A stretch of 64,000 bases of DNA from Streptomyces sp. 549 (lineage in GTDB: Bacteria > Actinomycetota > Actinomycetes > Streptomycetales > Streptomycetaceae), in the NCBI RefSeq assembly GCF_030124175.1, contig NZ_JASKMT010000008.1:155480-219479 (forward strand). Direction: 5' to 3'. Under the pieces are notes generated by a model. It had not been told where the DNA came from, ran no database searches, and saw only the letters and a list, made by a program, of their open reading frames with translations. The position numbers and the translations under genes are program-made. Positions 35,250 through 43,909 of this stretch are shown in pieces; position 1 is the stretch's first letter, and the number at the start of each line of letters is the position of its first letter.

Positions 35250-36239
35250 ATGCTGCTCGACACCTACGGCAGGGTCGCCACCGACCTGCGCGTCTCGCTG
35301 ACCGACCGGTGCAACCTGCGCTGCACCTACTGCATGCCCGAAGAGGGCCTGCAGTGGCTCGCCAAGCCGGACCTGCTCACGGACGACGAGATCGTCCGCC
35401 TGATCCGGATCGCGGTCACCGAGCTCGGTGTCACCCAGGTCCGCTTCACCGGCGGGGAGCCCCTGCTGCGCCCCGGCCTGGTCTCGCTCGTGGAACGCTG
35501 CGCGGCGCTGGACAAGCGTCCGCGCATGTCCCTCACCACCAACGGCATCGGCCTGGAGCGCACCGCGGCGGCCCTGCGCGACGCAGGCCTGGACCGCGTC
35601 AACGTCTCCCTGGACACCCTCGACCCCGAGGTCTTCCAGCGGCTCACCCGCCGCAAGCGGCACGAGGACGTGCTGCGCGGCCTGGTCGCCGCCCGGGCCG
35701 CCGGGCTGGCCCCGGTCAAGGTCAACACCGTGCTGATGCCGGGCCTGAACGACACCGAGGCGCCCGACCTGCTGGCCTGGGCGGTCGAGAACGGCTACGA
35801 GCTGCGCTTCATCGAGCAGATGCCGCTGGACGCCCAGCACGGCTGGCAGCGCGACACCATGATCACCGCAGGCGACATCCTGGAGTCGCTGCGCACCCGC
35901 TTCACCCTCACTCCCGAGGGCGAGCAGCAGCGGGGCGCGGCGCCGGCGGAGCGCTGGCTGGTCGACGGCGGCCCGCACCGCGTGGGGGTCATCGCCTCCG
36001 TGACGCGGCCCTTCTGCCGGGCCTGCGACCGCACCCGCCTGACCGCCGACGGCCAGGTGCGCACCTGCCTGTTCGCCCGGGAGGAGTCCGACCTGCGCGG
36101 AGCCCTGCGCTCCGGAGCCGAGGACGCCGAGATCGCCCGGCTGTGGAAGGCCGCGATGTGGGGCAAGAAGGCAGGGGCCGGCATCGACGACCCGGCCTTC
36201 GTGCAGCCGGACCGCCCGATGTCAGCCATCGGCGGCTGA
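35250..36239 (+). CDS. moaA: GTP 3',8-cyclase (molybdenum cofactor biosynthesis)
   Basis: MoaA is a radical-SAM enzyme that converts GTP to 3',8-cyclo-7,8-dihydro-GTP, the first molybdopterin step. The 329-residue protein has the N-terminal cluster CNLRCTYC, VRFTGGEPLLRPG, SLTTNG, and the second 4Fe-4S cluster motif FCRACDRTRLTADGQVRTC, plus the C-terminal Gly tail ending SAIGG. ATG 35250 with GGGAGGG nine bases upstream is chosen. The frame stays open far upstream (to 33417), but that part is antisense to the subtilase. Confidence 0.97.
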   Translation: MLLDTYGRVATDLRVSLTDRCNLRCTYCMPEEGLQWLAKPDLLTDDEIVRLIRIAVTELGVTQVRFTGGEPLLRPGLVSLVERCAALDKRPRMSLTTNGIGLERTAAALRDAGLDRVNVSLDTLDPEVFQRLTRRKRHEDVLRGLVAARAAGLAPVKVNTVLMPGLNDTEAPDLLAWAVENGYELRFIEQMPLDAQHGWQRDTMITAGDILESLRTRFTLTPEGEQQRGAAPAERWLVDGGPHRVGVIASVTRPFCRACDRTRLTADGQVRTCLFAREESDLRGALRSGAEDAEIARLWKAAMWGKKAGAGIDDPAFVQPDRPMSAIGG

Positions 36240-36452
36240 CTCCCACTCCGCGAGCGGTACCACCGTCTTCAGGAAGCCGCGCATCCCCAGGAACTGCGAG
36301 AGGTGCTCGCGGTGCTCCTCGCAGGCGAGCCAGGTCTTGCGCCGCTCGGGCGTGTGCAGTTTCGGGTTGTTCCAGGCCAGCACCCACACGGCCGGCGCAC
36401 GGCAGCCCTTGGCCGAGCAGATCGGGCTTTCCTCAGTTGTCACGCGGACCAT
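36222..36452 (-). CDS. conserved small Cys/His protein, overlapping moaA 3' end
   Basis: A 76-residue protein VRVTTEESPICSAKGCRAPAVW...LACEEHREHLSQFLGMRGF. The C-x4-C and C-E-E-H spacing suggests a zinc-binding knuckle. ATG 36452 or GTG 36443 are both possible starts. Its last 18 bases overlap the moaA 3' end on the opposite strand. Function unknown. Confidence 0.78.
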   Translation of the reverse strand: MVRVTTEESPICSAKGCRAPAVWVLAWNNPKLHTPERRKTWLACEEHREHLSQFLGMRGFLKTVVPLAEWESAADG

Positions 36453-36653
36453 CAAAACACGCCGCCTCGACCGGCCCGCCGGGAGGACAAAAGGCGACGC
36501 CGGGCAGCCACGGGGGGAGCTGCCCGGCGTCGGTCCGTCGCTCCGACGGGGGATGCGGAGCGCGTACGCAGTATGGCACGAGCGCCTTCGGGGCGAGCAC
36601 CAGATCCGCGTGATTGCCTTGAGGTTTCTCTGAGCTTTGCGCTTCCGTGAACA

Positions 36654-37013
36654 TCAACCGTCGTTGCGGGGCGTCTCGTTCGGCCCCGGCGGCGCCGGTT
36701 CGACGCGGTCGTCCGCCGCGTCCAGCATCGGCCTGGCAGGCACCGCGGCGAAGGAGGACGGGATGGCGGGCGACCGCTCCCGGCCCGCGTTGGCGATCAC
36801 GACGGCGATGTACGGCAGTGTGATGCCGAGTACGAGTGTCGCCACGGCCAGGGGGCGCTGCACGTCCCACAGCAGCACGGTCAGGATCACCGACACCGTG
36901 CGTACCAGCATGGAGATCACATAGCGCCGCTCCCGGCCCTGAACGTCCTCGGCCAGTCCGCGGCGGGCGCCGGTGATCCGGAAGACCTCGGGGCCCTGCT
37001 GCCTGCGTCTCAT
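36654..37013 (-). CDS. DUF3099-type membrane protein
   Basis: A 119-residue protein with two adjacent helices (ISMLVRTVSVILTVLLW and PLAVATLVLGITLPYIAVVIA), an N-terminal RRQQGPEVFRITGARRGLAEDV block typical of DUF3099, and a Pro-rich cytoplasmic tail. ATG 37013 has a modest AGGTGG upstream. Function unknown. Confidence 0.85.
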   Translation of the reverse strand: MRRRQQGPEVFRITGARRGLAEDVQGRERRYVISMLVRTVSVILTVLLWDVQRPLAVATLVLGITLPYIAVVIANAGRERSPAIPSSFAAVPARPMLDAADDRVEPAPPGPNETPRNDG

Positions 37014-37238
37014 GATCCACCACCTGCTCCCGCTCCGGGAACCGGACATCCCGGACGAGTCAACGGTACGCCTCCGCGAGTGAAGCCCGGGATCCGGGTA
37101 CCCCCTAGCGGGGATCCCGGTTCTCCAGCCGGAATGGCCTGAGCTGTCGCCCGTTCGGCGTAAGCGGCGGTGCGGCCCTCGGGATGCCGGGCGATCCTGA
37201 AGCGGACTGCGCATTTCTGCGCCGAACGAGGAGGCGGT

Positions 37239-37520
37239 ATGAGCTGGTTGTGGGCAATCATCTTGGGGCTGATCCTGGGTGCCCTTGCCCGGGCGATCCT
37301 TCCGGGGAAGCAGGACATCCCCATCTGGCTGACGATCATCTTCGGCGTCCTCGGTGCCCTTCTCGGTAACGCCGTGGCGGCCGGGATCGGTGTCGAGGAC
37401 ACCAAGGGGATCGACTGGATCAGGCATCTCCTGCAGTTGGCCGGCGCGGTGCTAGTCGTAGCGGTCGGCACCCCGCTGTACGCCCGGCTCCGAGGCGGCA
37501 GCGGCACTCGGGCCAGATGA
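37239..37520 (+). CDS. GlsB/YeaQ/YmgE family stress-response membrane protein
   Basis: A 93-residue three-helix protein: SWLWAIILGLILGALARAIL, PIWLTIIFGVLGALLGNAVA and LLQLAGAVLVVAVGTPLYA, with the glycine-zipper pattern of the transglycosylase-associated protein family. ATG 37239 follows GAGGAGGCGGT. Often stress-induced; role in membrane integrity is presumed. Confidence 0.92.
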   Translation: MSWLWAIILGLILGALARAILPGKQDIPIWLTIIFGVLGALLGNAVAAGIGVEDTKGIDWIRHLLQLAGAVLVVAVGTPLYARLRGGSGTRAR

Positions 37521-37526
37521 CGCGGC

Positions 37527-37562
37527 GTGGCCGTTCGGGAGGAACACCTCCCGAACGGCCAC
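37527..37562. terminator. terminator A between GlsB-type gene and tyrS
   Basis: GTGGCCGTTCGGGAGG (37527-37542) pairs perfectly with CCTCCCGAACGGCCAC (37547-37562) around AACA, a textbook 16-bp hairpin immediately after the GlsB-type stop. Confidence 0.93.
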
Positions 37563-37593
37563 GGCCGTCACCGGGCCGAGAGCCACGCGGGCT

Positions 37594-37640
37594 CCCGCCG
37601 CTCCGGACCGCGGGCCAGGGCGGCGGTCCGGAGCGGCGGG
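37594..37640. terminator. terminator B after tyrS
   Basis: Arms 37594-37611 and 37623-37640 form a perfect 18-bp stem five bases past the tyrS stop. Together with the neighbouring hairpin it insulates the convergent genes. Confidence 0.93.
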
Positions 37641-37644
37641 AACG

Positions 37645-39060
37645 TCACACCCCGGTGACCTGGGCGATCTTGCGTCCCGCCTTGAGGTAGACCGTGCCCG
37701 ACGCCCCCGCTTCGGCGAGCTTCTCCGGCACCACCTCGCCCAGCGGACGCAGTGCGTCCTGCTCGCCGAGCACGACGGACACCTGCTCGCCCCCCGAGGC
37801 CGGCTCCACCACGAGCCGCAGCCCGTTCTGCTTGGCGAGCCGCCGGGCGGCCGACGCGCTGGGCGTGAACCCCAGGACGGTGGTCAGCACCGCGGCCACG
37901 CCCTGCGTGCCGTGCTCCCCGGCGTCCACCGACGGCAGGCTGCCCACGTCCGCGAAGGACTTCCGGGAGAACTGGGCGACGAACCCCGCACGGGCCTTCG
38001 CCGCGGCCTCGGCGCCGTGGATCGCCGCGACCACCTCGCCGGCGAGGATCTTCTTCAGGTCCATCGGGTGCAGCGAGCGCTCCTCGATGCGCGCCAGGAC
38101 CAGTGCGATCTCGGGGTCGGTCCACTCCGTCCAGGCCTTGAGGTAGGGCTCCATCAGGCGGTCCGGCACCGACATGATCTTGCCGAAGATCTCGTCGGCG
38201 GAGGCGTTCAGCCCCACGTAGTTGCCCTTGGACTTCGACATCTTCGCGCCCGTGCCGTCGGTGCCCTCGATCAGCGGCATGGTCAGCACCAGTTGCGGCG
38301 CCTGCCCGCGCAGCTCCATCAGCCTGCGGCCCATCTGGAGGTTCAGCAACTGGTCCGCGCCGCCCAGCTCGACGTCGCACTCCAGCGCCACCGAGTCCAG
38401 CGCCTGCGCGATCGGGTACAGCAGCTCGGACATGGTCAGCCCGGAACCTGCCGCCAGGCGGCTGCGGAAGTCCTCCCGCTGGAGCAGCTGCGACACCGGC
38501 ACCTGCGCGAGCAGGCCCAGCAGCTCCGGCAGGGTGTAGGGCGCCAGCCACTCGCTGTTCTGCCGGAAGTCGACCCTGTCGAAGTCGAAGAACGGGCGCA
38601 CCTGGTCCCGGTAACCCGACAGGTTGGCCGCGATGTCCTCATCGGTCAGCGGCGGACGCTCCGCGGTCCGGCCCGACGGGTCACCGATCTTGGCGGTGAA
38701 GTCGCCGATGAGCAGCGTCACGTCGTGACCCATGCGCTGGAAGCGGCTCAGCACGAGCACCGGAACGGCATGCCCCAGGTGGACGTCGGCCGCCGTCGGG
38801 TCGATGCCCAGCTTGATGCTCAGGCCGCGCCCCTCGCTGCGGCGCTTCTCGATACGCTCGGCCAGCCGGTCCGCGCCGGGCAGCACCTCCACCGCGCGCG
38901 CCGCGAGCAGCGCGGCCTGCTCCTGGGCGGACAGGTCGCTCAGGTCGAGGGAGCGCCGGGACCCCGTCTCGTCGAGCAGCCGCTCGACGGTCTCGTCGGA
39001 GGAGAGGTCCTGGGCCAGCAGGTCGCTCGCGCGCTGCACGGATTCGCCGAGGCGTGTCAC
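37645..39060 (-). CDS. tyrS: tyrosyl-tRNA synthetase
   Basis: A 471-residue class I synthetase. HIGH-type motif is VHLGHAVPVL, tyrosine-binding block DVELGGADQLLNLQMGRRLM, KMSKS is intact (AKMSKSKGNYVG), and a C-terminal S4 RNA-binding domain starts near residue 400 (SASAARRLAKQNGLRLV). An N-terminal extension of about 60 residues precedes the catalytic core. GTG 39060 with AGGACAG upstream. TAGACT on the minus strand (plus 39097-39102) is a likely -10. No T-box-like leader is visible in the short 5' region. Confidence 0.96.
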   Translation of the reverse strand: MTRLGESVQRASDLLAQDLSSDETVERLLDETGSRRSLDLSDLSAQEQAALLAARAVEVLPGADRLAERIEKRRSEGRGLSIKLGIDPTAADVHLGHAVPVLVLSRFQRMGHDVTLLIGDFTAKIGDPSGRTAERPPLTDEDIAANLSGYRDQVRPFFDFDRVDFRQNSEWLAPYTLPELLGLLAQVPVSQLLQREDFRSRLAAGSGLTMSELLYPIAQALDSVALECDVELGGADQLLNLQMGRRLMELRGQAPQLVLTMPLIEGTDGTGAKMSKSKGNYVGLNASADEIFGKIMSVPDRLMEPYLKAWTEWTDPEIALVLARIEERSLHPMDLKKILAGEVVAAIHGAEAAAKARAGFVAQFSRKSFADVGSLPSVDAGEHGTQGVAAVLTTVLGFTPSASAARRLAKQNGLRLVVEPASGGEQVSVVLGEQDALRPLGEVVPEKLAEAGASGTVYLKAGRKIAQVTGV

Positions 39061-39108
39061 GTTCTGTCCTGGGGTCGGTGCGGATGGGTGGGGAAGAGTC
39101 TATGCCGG

Positions 39109-40509
39109 TCACACACCGCGGCTGACGGAGCTCATCCGGAAGTCGGGGACCCGCAGCGGGGGCGCCGCGGCGCGGGTGAACCAGTCCGACCACTCACGCG
39201 GCAAGGTGCGTTCGGTGCGGCCCGCCTCGGTCGCCCGGGAGAGCAGGTCGACGGGCGACTCGTTGAAGCGGAAGTTGTTCACCGACCCCGTGACCTCGCC
39301 GTTCTCCACCAGGTAGACGCCGTCCCGGGTCAGGCCGGTGAGCAGCAGCGTCGCCGGGTCCACCTCGCGGATGTACCACAGGCAGGTCAGCAGCAGCGCC
39401 GGTCCGTCGTGGCCGGCTCGCGCCGTCATCTCGGCCAGTGAGGCGTCTCCGCCGCCGTCCAGGATGAGGTTGTCCACCGCCGGGGCGGTGGGCAGCCCGG
39501 TCAGCGCGGCCGAGTGCCGGGTGGTGACCAGGGAGGTCAGCTCACCGTCGCGCATCCAGTCGGTGGCGGCGAGGGGGAGGCCGTTGTCGAAGACCGAGGC
39601 GTCGTCGCCGGAGGACCGGGCCAGGACGAACGGGGCCGACTCCAGGCCGGGGGCGTGCGGGTCGCTGCGCAGGTTCAGCGGCAGCCGGGCCAGGCGCTCG
39701 CCGACGCGGGTCCCGCCGCCGGGCGTGCTGAACACCGTGCGGCCCTCCGCCGCGTCCCGGGCCGCCGACGACCACAGCTGGTAGACCATCAGGTCCGCCA
39801 CCGCCGTCGGGGGCAGAAGCGTCTCGTACCGGCCGGCGGGCAGCTCCACCTGGCGGCGCGACCACACGAGGCGCTGGGCCAGCTCGTCGTCCAGGGCGAG
39901 GGGGTCCACGTCGGTGAAGTCCCGCGTCGCCCGCCCGGCCCAGGCGGACAAGGTGCGGTCGGGGGACTTGGCGTTGACCTCCAGCGTGCCCGTCGGCTGG
40001 TCGTGCCGCAGCCGCAGACCGGCCGACGTGCCCAGGTAGCTGGAGACCAGCTCGTGGCTGGCGAACCCGTAGAGCTCCCGGCCGCCGCCGCGGGCGCGGG
40101 CGAACGCCTCGCCGAGCGCCGGGGCGAAGCCGTCGAAGACCTGCGAGGACGTCTCTGCGGGCGCCTCGGTGAAGTCTGCGGACGCGGGCACGCCCGTCAC
40201 CGGAGGCTGGGCGTCCTCGGCCGGCCCGGCCTGCCGGGCGGCGTGCTCGGAGGCCCGGACCAGGGACTCCAGCTCGTCGCCCGTGACACCCGAGCGGGAG
40301 ACCACGCCGACGGCCGCGCCCTCGGCGCCGTCCACGAACGAGACCACCGTGAGGGCCCGCCCGCGCGTCACGCCGTTTGTGGTGAGCGCGTTGCCCGCCC
40401 ACCGCAGGTTCGCGGTCGACCGCTCGTCCGCGATGACCGTGCAGCCGTCCGCCCGGGACAGCTCCAGGGCCCGCTCCACCACCTCGTGCGGCTTGTGCAC
40501 CGGGCTCAT
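39109..40509 (-). CDS. tldE: TldE/PmbA-type metallopeptidase subunit
   Basis: A 466-residue TldD/PmbA-fold protein without a HExxxH motif, as expected for the TldE partner. Blocks include ADERSTANLRWAGNALTTNG, VELPAGRYETLLPPTAVADL, FVLARSSGDDASVFDNGLPL, CLWYIREVDPATLLLTG and VYLVENGEVTGSVNNFRFNESP. ATG 40509 overlaps the tldD stop in ATGA, so the two subunits are translationally coupled. The TldD-TldE heterodimer degrades unfolded or leader peptides. Confidence 0.92.
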   Translation of the reverse strand: MSPVHKPHEVVERALELSRADGCTVIADERSTANLRWAGNALTTNGVTRGRALTVVSFVDGAEGAAVGVVSRSGVTGDELESLVRASEHAARQAGPAEDAQPPVTGVPASADFTEAPAETSSQVFDGFAPALGEAFARARGGGRELYGFASHELVSSYLGTSAGLRLRHDQPTGTLEVNAKSPDRTLSAWAGRATRDFTDVDPLALDDELAQRLVWSRRQVELPAGRYETLLPPTAVADLMVYQLWSSAARDAAEGRTVFSTPGGGTRVGERLARLPLNLRSDPHAPGLESAPFVLARSSGDDASVFDNGLPLAATDWMRDGELTSLVTTRHSAALTGLPTAPAVDNLILDGGGDASLAEMTARAGHDGPALLLTCLWYIREVDPATLLLTGLTRDGVYLVENGEVTGSVNNFRFNESPVDLLSRATEAGRTERTLPREWSDWFTRAAAPPLRVPDFRMSSVSRGV

Positions 40510-42026
40510 CGGCCGGCCTCCTGGCTCGTGTTGAGGATGCTGACGTCGCGGAACAGGGCGCTGGGGCAGCCGTGCGAGACGGCGGCCACCTGGCCGGGCT
40601 GGGCCTTGCCGCAGTTGAACGCGCCGCCCAGCACGTAGGTCGCCGGTCCGCCGACGGCCTCCATCGAGCCCCAGAAGTCGGTGGTGGTCGCCTGGTAGGC
40701 GACGTCCCGGAGCTGGCCCGCCAGCCGTCCGTTCCTGATGCGGTGGAAGCGCTGCCCGGTGAACTGGAAGTTGTAGCGCTGCATGTCGATCGACCACGAG
40801 CGGTCGCCGACCACGTAGATGCCGTCCGCCACACCGGAGATGAGCTCCTCGGTGGACGGGCCGTGCTCGGCCGGTCGCAGCGACACGTTCGCCATGCGCT
40901 GCACCGGCACGTGGGCGGGGGAGTCGGCGTAGGCGCAGCCGTTGGAGCGGCCCATGCCCGTCAGCTTCGCGATGCGGCGGTCCAGCTGGTACCCCACCAG
41001 CACACCGTCACGGACCAGGTCCCAGGACTGGGCCGACACGCCCTCGTCGTCGTAGCCGACCGTGGCCAGGCCGTGCTCGGCCGTGCGGTCGCCCGTCACG
41101 TTCATCAGCTCCGAGCCGTAGCGCAGCGTGCCCAGGCCGTCCGGAGTGGCGAACGAGGTCCCCGCGTAGGCCGCCTCGTAGCCCAGCGCGCGGTCCAGCT
41201 CGGTGGCGTGGCCGATCGACTCGTGAATGGTCAGCCACAGGTTGGACGGATCCACCACGAGGTCGTAGGCGCCCGCCTCGACCGCTGGCGCGGCCAGCTT
41301 CTCCGCGAGCAGCACCGGCAGTTCCGCCAGCTCCGCGTCCCAGTCCCAGCCGGTGCCGCGGGCGTACTCCCAGCCCCGGCCCACCGGCGGGGCCAGCGTC
41401 CGCATCGAGTCGAAGTCCCCGGAGTCGCTCACCGCGACCGCGGTCACCTGCGGGTGGACGCGCACCCGCTGCTGGGTGGTGACCGTGCCCGCGGTGTCGG
41501 CGTAGAACTTGTTCTCCTGGACGGTGGTCAGCGACGCGTCGGTGTGCGCCACGCCGTCCGCCCCGAGCAGCCCCGCGCTCCACTCGGTGAGCAGCGCCGT
41601 CTTCTCCTCGTCCGCGACCTCGAACGGGTTCACCTCGTAGGCGGACACCCAGGTGCGCTCGCCGTGCGAGGGCTCGTCGGCCAGCTCCACCCGCTCGTCG
41701 GACCCGGCCGAGCGGATCACCCGGGCCGACAGCTTCGCCATCGCCACCGCCTGCGAGGCCACCTTCGCCGCGGCGTCCATCGTGCGGTCCACGCCGGCGG
41801 CGAACCCCCAGGCGCCGCCGTGCACCACCCGCACCGCGTACCCGGCGTCGGTGTCGTCCGACGAGCCGGACGGCCGTGCGTCGCGCAGCCGCCAGGAGGC
41901 GGTGCGCACCCGCTCGAACCGGAAGTCGGCGTGCTCGGCACCGAGCGCCCTGGCGCGCGCCAGCGCCGCATCGGCGAGTGCGCGCAGCGGCAGCGCGGTG
42001 AAGGTCTCATCGATGGGGTGGGGCAC
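40506..42026 (-). CDS. tldD: TldD metallopeptidase subunit
   Basis: A 506-residue catalytic subunit with the zinc motif HESIGHATELDR and downstream VSLRPAEHGPSTEELISGVADGIYV plus GGAFNCGKAQPGQ. GTG 42026 has GGAGGAGG just upstream. TldD/TldE processes peptide substrates, in some species leader peptides of ribosomal natural products; none is encoded nearby. Confidence 0.94.
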   Translation of the reverse strand: MPHPIDETFTALPLRALADAALARARALGAEHADFRFERVRTASWRLRDARPSGSSDDTDAGYAVRVVHGGAWGFAAGVDRTMDAAAKVASQAVAMAKLSARVIRSAGSDERVELADEPSHGERTWVSAYEVNPFEVADEEKTALLTEWSAGLLGADGVAHTDASLTTVQENKFYADTAGTVTTQQRVRVHPQVTAVAVSDSGDFDSMRTLAPPVGRGWEYARGTGWDWDAELAELPVLLAEKLAAPAVEAGAYDLVVDPSNLWLTIHESIGHATELDRALGYEAAYAGTSFATPDGLGTLRYGSELMNVTGDRTAEHGLATVGYDDEGVSAQSWDLVRDGVLVGYQLDRRIAKLTGMGRSNGCAYADSPAHVPVQRMANVSLRPAEHGPSTEELISGVADGIYVVGDRSWSIDMQRYNFQFTGQRFHRIRNGRLAGQLRDVAYQATTTDFWGSMEAVGGPATYVLGGAFNCGKAQPGQVAAVSHGCPSALFRDVSILNTSQEAGR

Positions 42027-42280
42027 CCGGCCTCCTCCGTAGACGTCACGCGCAGTGAATCATGCCCTTCCGACAGTCGCGGAGCCCAGCGAATTATTCC
42101 GGCGGCCGGGCGGCGGGCAGCCGCGTAGGCCCCCGCTAGCCGCGGCCCCGGTGCTTCTGTAGGGACCCGACAGGGCGCCGGGTGACGCCCTGTCGGTGGC
42201 CGAGTGCCCCCGCCCGTCCGCGGACCGATAGTTTCGTAACGCACAGCAGACCGACGCACGACACAGGAGAAGGTGGTCCC
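42027..42280. promoter_or_regulatory. divergent region tldD / fabG with stem-loop
   Basis: The 254-base gap holds CCGACAGGGCG (42167-42177) and CGCCCTGTCGG (42186-42196), a perfect 11-bp stem located about 85 bases upstream of fabG, and an AT-richer stretch GATAGTTTCGTAACG (42227-42241) that may belong to the fabG promoter. Confidence 0.45.
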
Positions 42281-42985
42281 TTGAGCCGCTCGGTTCTCGT
42301 CACCGGAGGAAGCCGCGGCATCGGCCTCGCCATCGCGCGCGCACTCGCCGAGGCGGGCGACAAGGTCGCCGTCACCTACCGCTCGGGTGAGCCGCCGGAG
42401 GGCTTCCTCGCCGTCCGCTGCGACATCACCGACGCCGAGCAGGTGGAGCAGGCGTACAAGGAGGTCGAGGAGAAGCAGGGCCCGGTCGAGGTACTCGTGG
42501 CCAACGCCGGCGTCACCCGCGACCAGCTGCTGCTGCGCATGTCCGAGGAGGACTTCACCTCGGTCGTGGACACCAACCTCACCGGGACGTTCCGGGTCGT
42601 CAAGCGCGCCAGCCGCGGCATGCTGCGGGCCCGCAAGGGCCGGATCGTGCTGATCTCCTCGGTGGTCGGCCTCCTCGGCTCCGCCGGGCAGGCCAACTAC
42701 GCGGCCTCCAAGGCCGGACTGGTCGGCTTCGCCCGCTCCCTCGCCCGCGAACTGGGCTCGCGCAACATCACCTGCAACGTCGTAGCCCCCGGCTTCGTCG
42801 ACACCGACATGACGCGCGTGCTCACCGACGAGCAGCGCAAGGCCATCGTGGGCCAGGTACCGCTGGGCCGCTACGCGCAGCCCGACGAGATCGCCGCCGC
42901 GGTGCGCTTCCTGGCCTCCGAGCAGGCCGCGTACATCACTGGAGCCGTCATCCCCGTTGACGGCGGATTGGGCATGGGTCACTGA
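42281..42985 (+). CDS. fabG: 3-oxoacyl-[acyl-carrier-protein] reductase, TTG start
   Basis: A 234-residue SDR that reduces 3-oxoacyl-ACP in fatty-acid synthesis. Motifs: SVLVTGGSRGIGLAIA, LVANAGVTRDQLL, ISSVVGLLGSAGQANYAASKAG (Ser-Tyr-Lys) and the C-terminal AAYITGAVIPVDGGLGMGH. The first conserved residues follow directly after TTG 42281, which is preceded by AGGAGAAGGTGG; no ATG or GTG fits, so TTG is the start. Five bases separate it from fabI. Confidence 0.93.
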   Translation: MSRSVLVTGGSRGIGLAIARALAEAGDKVAVTYRSGEPPEGFLAVRCDITDAEQVEQAYKEVEEKQGPVEVLVANAGVTRDQLLLRMSEEDFTSVVDTNLTGTFRVVKRASRGMLRARKGRIVLISSVVGLLGSAGQANYAASKAGLVGFARSLARELGSRNITCNVVAPGFVDTDMTRVLTDEQRKAIVGQVPLGRYAQPDEIAAAVRFLASEQAAYITGAVIPVDGGLGMGH

Positions 42986-42990
42986 AGAAC

Positions 42991-43770
42991 ATGAGTGGAC
43001 TTCTCGCCGGCAAGCGCATCCTCGTGACGGGTGTCCTCACGGACGCCTCGATCGCCTTCCACGTCGCCAGGCTCGCCCAGGAGGAGGGCGCCGAGGTCGT
43101 CCTCACCGGCTTCGGCCGGCTCAGCCTGGTGCAGCGCATCGCGAAGCGGCTCCCCAAGGAAGCCCCCGTGATCGAGCTGGACGTGCAGAACAAGGAGCAC
43201 CTCGACGGGCTGGCCGCCGCTGTCACCGCGCACCTCGGTGAGGGCGTCGGGCTGGACGGCGTGGTGCACTCCATCGGGTTCGCCCCGCAGGACGCCCTGG
43301 GCGGCAACTTCCTCAACACCGAGTGGGAGTCGGTGGCCACCGCCGTCGAGGTCTCCGCCTTCTCGCTGAAGTCGCTCACCATGGCCCTGCTCCCGCTGCT
43401 GGAGCAGCGCGGCGGCTCGGTCGTCGGCATGGACTTCGACGCGCAGGTGGCCTGGCCCAAGTACGACTGGATGGGCGTCGCCAAGGCCGCCCTGGAGTCG
43501 ACCTCGCGCTACCTCGCCCGCGACCTGGGCGAGAAGGACATCCGCTGCAACCTCATCTCGGCCGGACCGATCAAGTCGATGGCCGCCCGCTCGATCCCGG
43601 GCTTCGAGGACCTGGCGGACGTGTGGAAGACCCGCGCCCCCATCGGCTGGGACCTCACCGACCCCGAGCCCGCGGCCCGCGGTGTGGTCGCGCTGCTCTC
43701 CGACTGGTTCCCCAAGACCACCGGTGAGATCGTCCACGTCGACGGCGGCGTGCACATGATGGGCGCCTGA
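42991..43770 (+). CDS. fabI: enoyl-[acyl-carrier-protein] reductase (NADH)
   Basis: A 259-residue FabI/InhA-type reductase finishing the fatty-acid elongation cycle. Visible are KRILVTGVLTDASIAFHVA, VHSIGFAPQDALGG, and the catalytic Tyr-Lys in YDWMGVAKAALESTSRYLA. As in InhA the nucleotide loop reads GVLTDASI. Triclosan and isoniazid-type inhibitors act on this family. It is translated immediately after fabG. Confidence 0.95.
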   Translation: MSGLLAGKRILVTGVLTDASIAFHVARLAQEEGAEVVLTGFGRLSLVQRIAKRLPKEAPVIELDVQNKEHLDGLAAAVTAHLGEGVGLDGVVHSIGFAPQDALGGNFLNTEWESVATAVEVSAFSLKSLTMALLPLLEQRGGSVVGMDFDAQVAWPKYDWMGVAKAALESTSRYLARDLGEKDIRCNLISAGPIKSMAARSIPGFEDLADVWKTRAPIGWDLTDPEPAARGVVALLSDWFPKTTGEIVHVDGGVHMMGA

Positions 43771-43812
43771 CCCGTACGTCCTCGTCGCAGCACAGCACAG
43801 CACAGCACCACA

Positions 43813-43850
43813 GCAGGCCTGCGCCCGGAGTCTCACGGGTGCGGGCCTGC
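43813..43850 (+). terminator. terminator after fabG-fabI
   Basis: GCAGGCCTGCGCCCG (43813-43827) pairs with CGGGTGCGGGCCTGC (43836-43850) with two mismatches. Upstream, 43785-43812 is a short CAGCA-type pentanucleotide repeat. Confidence 0.75.
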
Positions 43851-43871
43851 CGTGCTTCCCCCCGGGGGCGA

Positions 43872-43909
43872 CCCGCTCCAGGATCAACCCGCTCCAGGAT
43901 CAACCCGCT
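43872..43909. repeat. 16-bp tandem repeat at the 3' end of the GntR gene
   Basis: CCCGCTCCAGGATCAA is repeated exactly (43872-43887 and 43888-43903) and followed by a partial third copy. The GntR stop codon (TGA, plus-strand TCA 43900-43902) lies in the second copy, so the expansion affects the 3' untranslated side. Confidence 0.8.

Noticed and set aside
39109..42026. RiPP biosynthetic locus implied by TldD/TldE
   Set aside because: No precursor peptide or modifying enzyme is nearby; the pair is flanked by tyrS and fabG and looks like the housekeeping copy.
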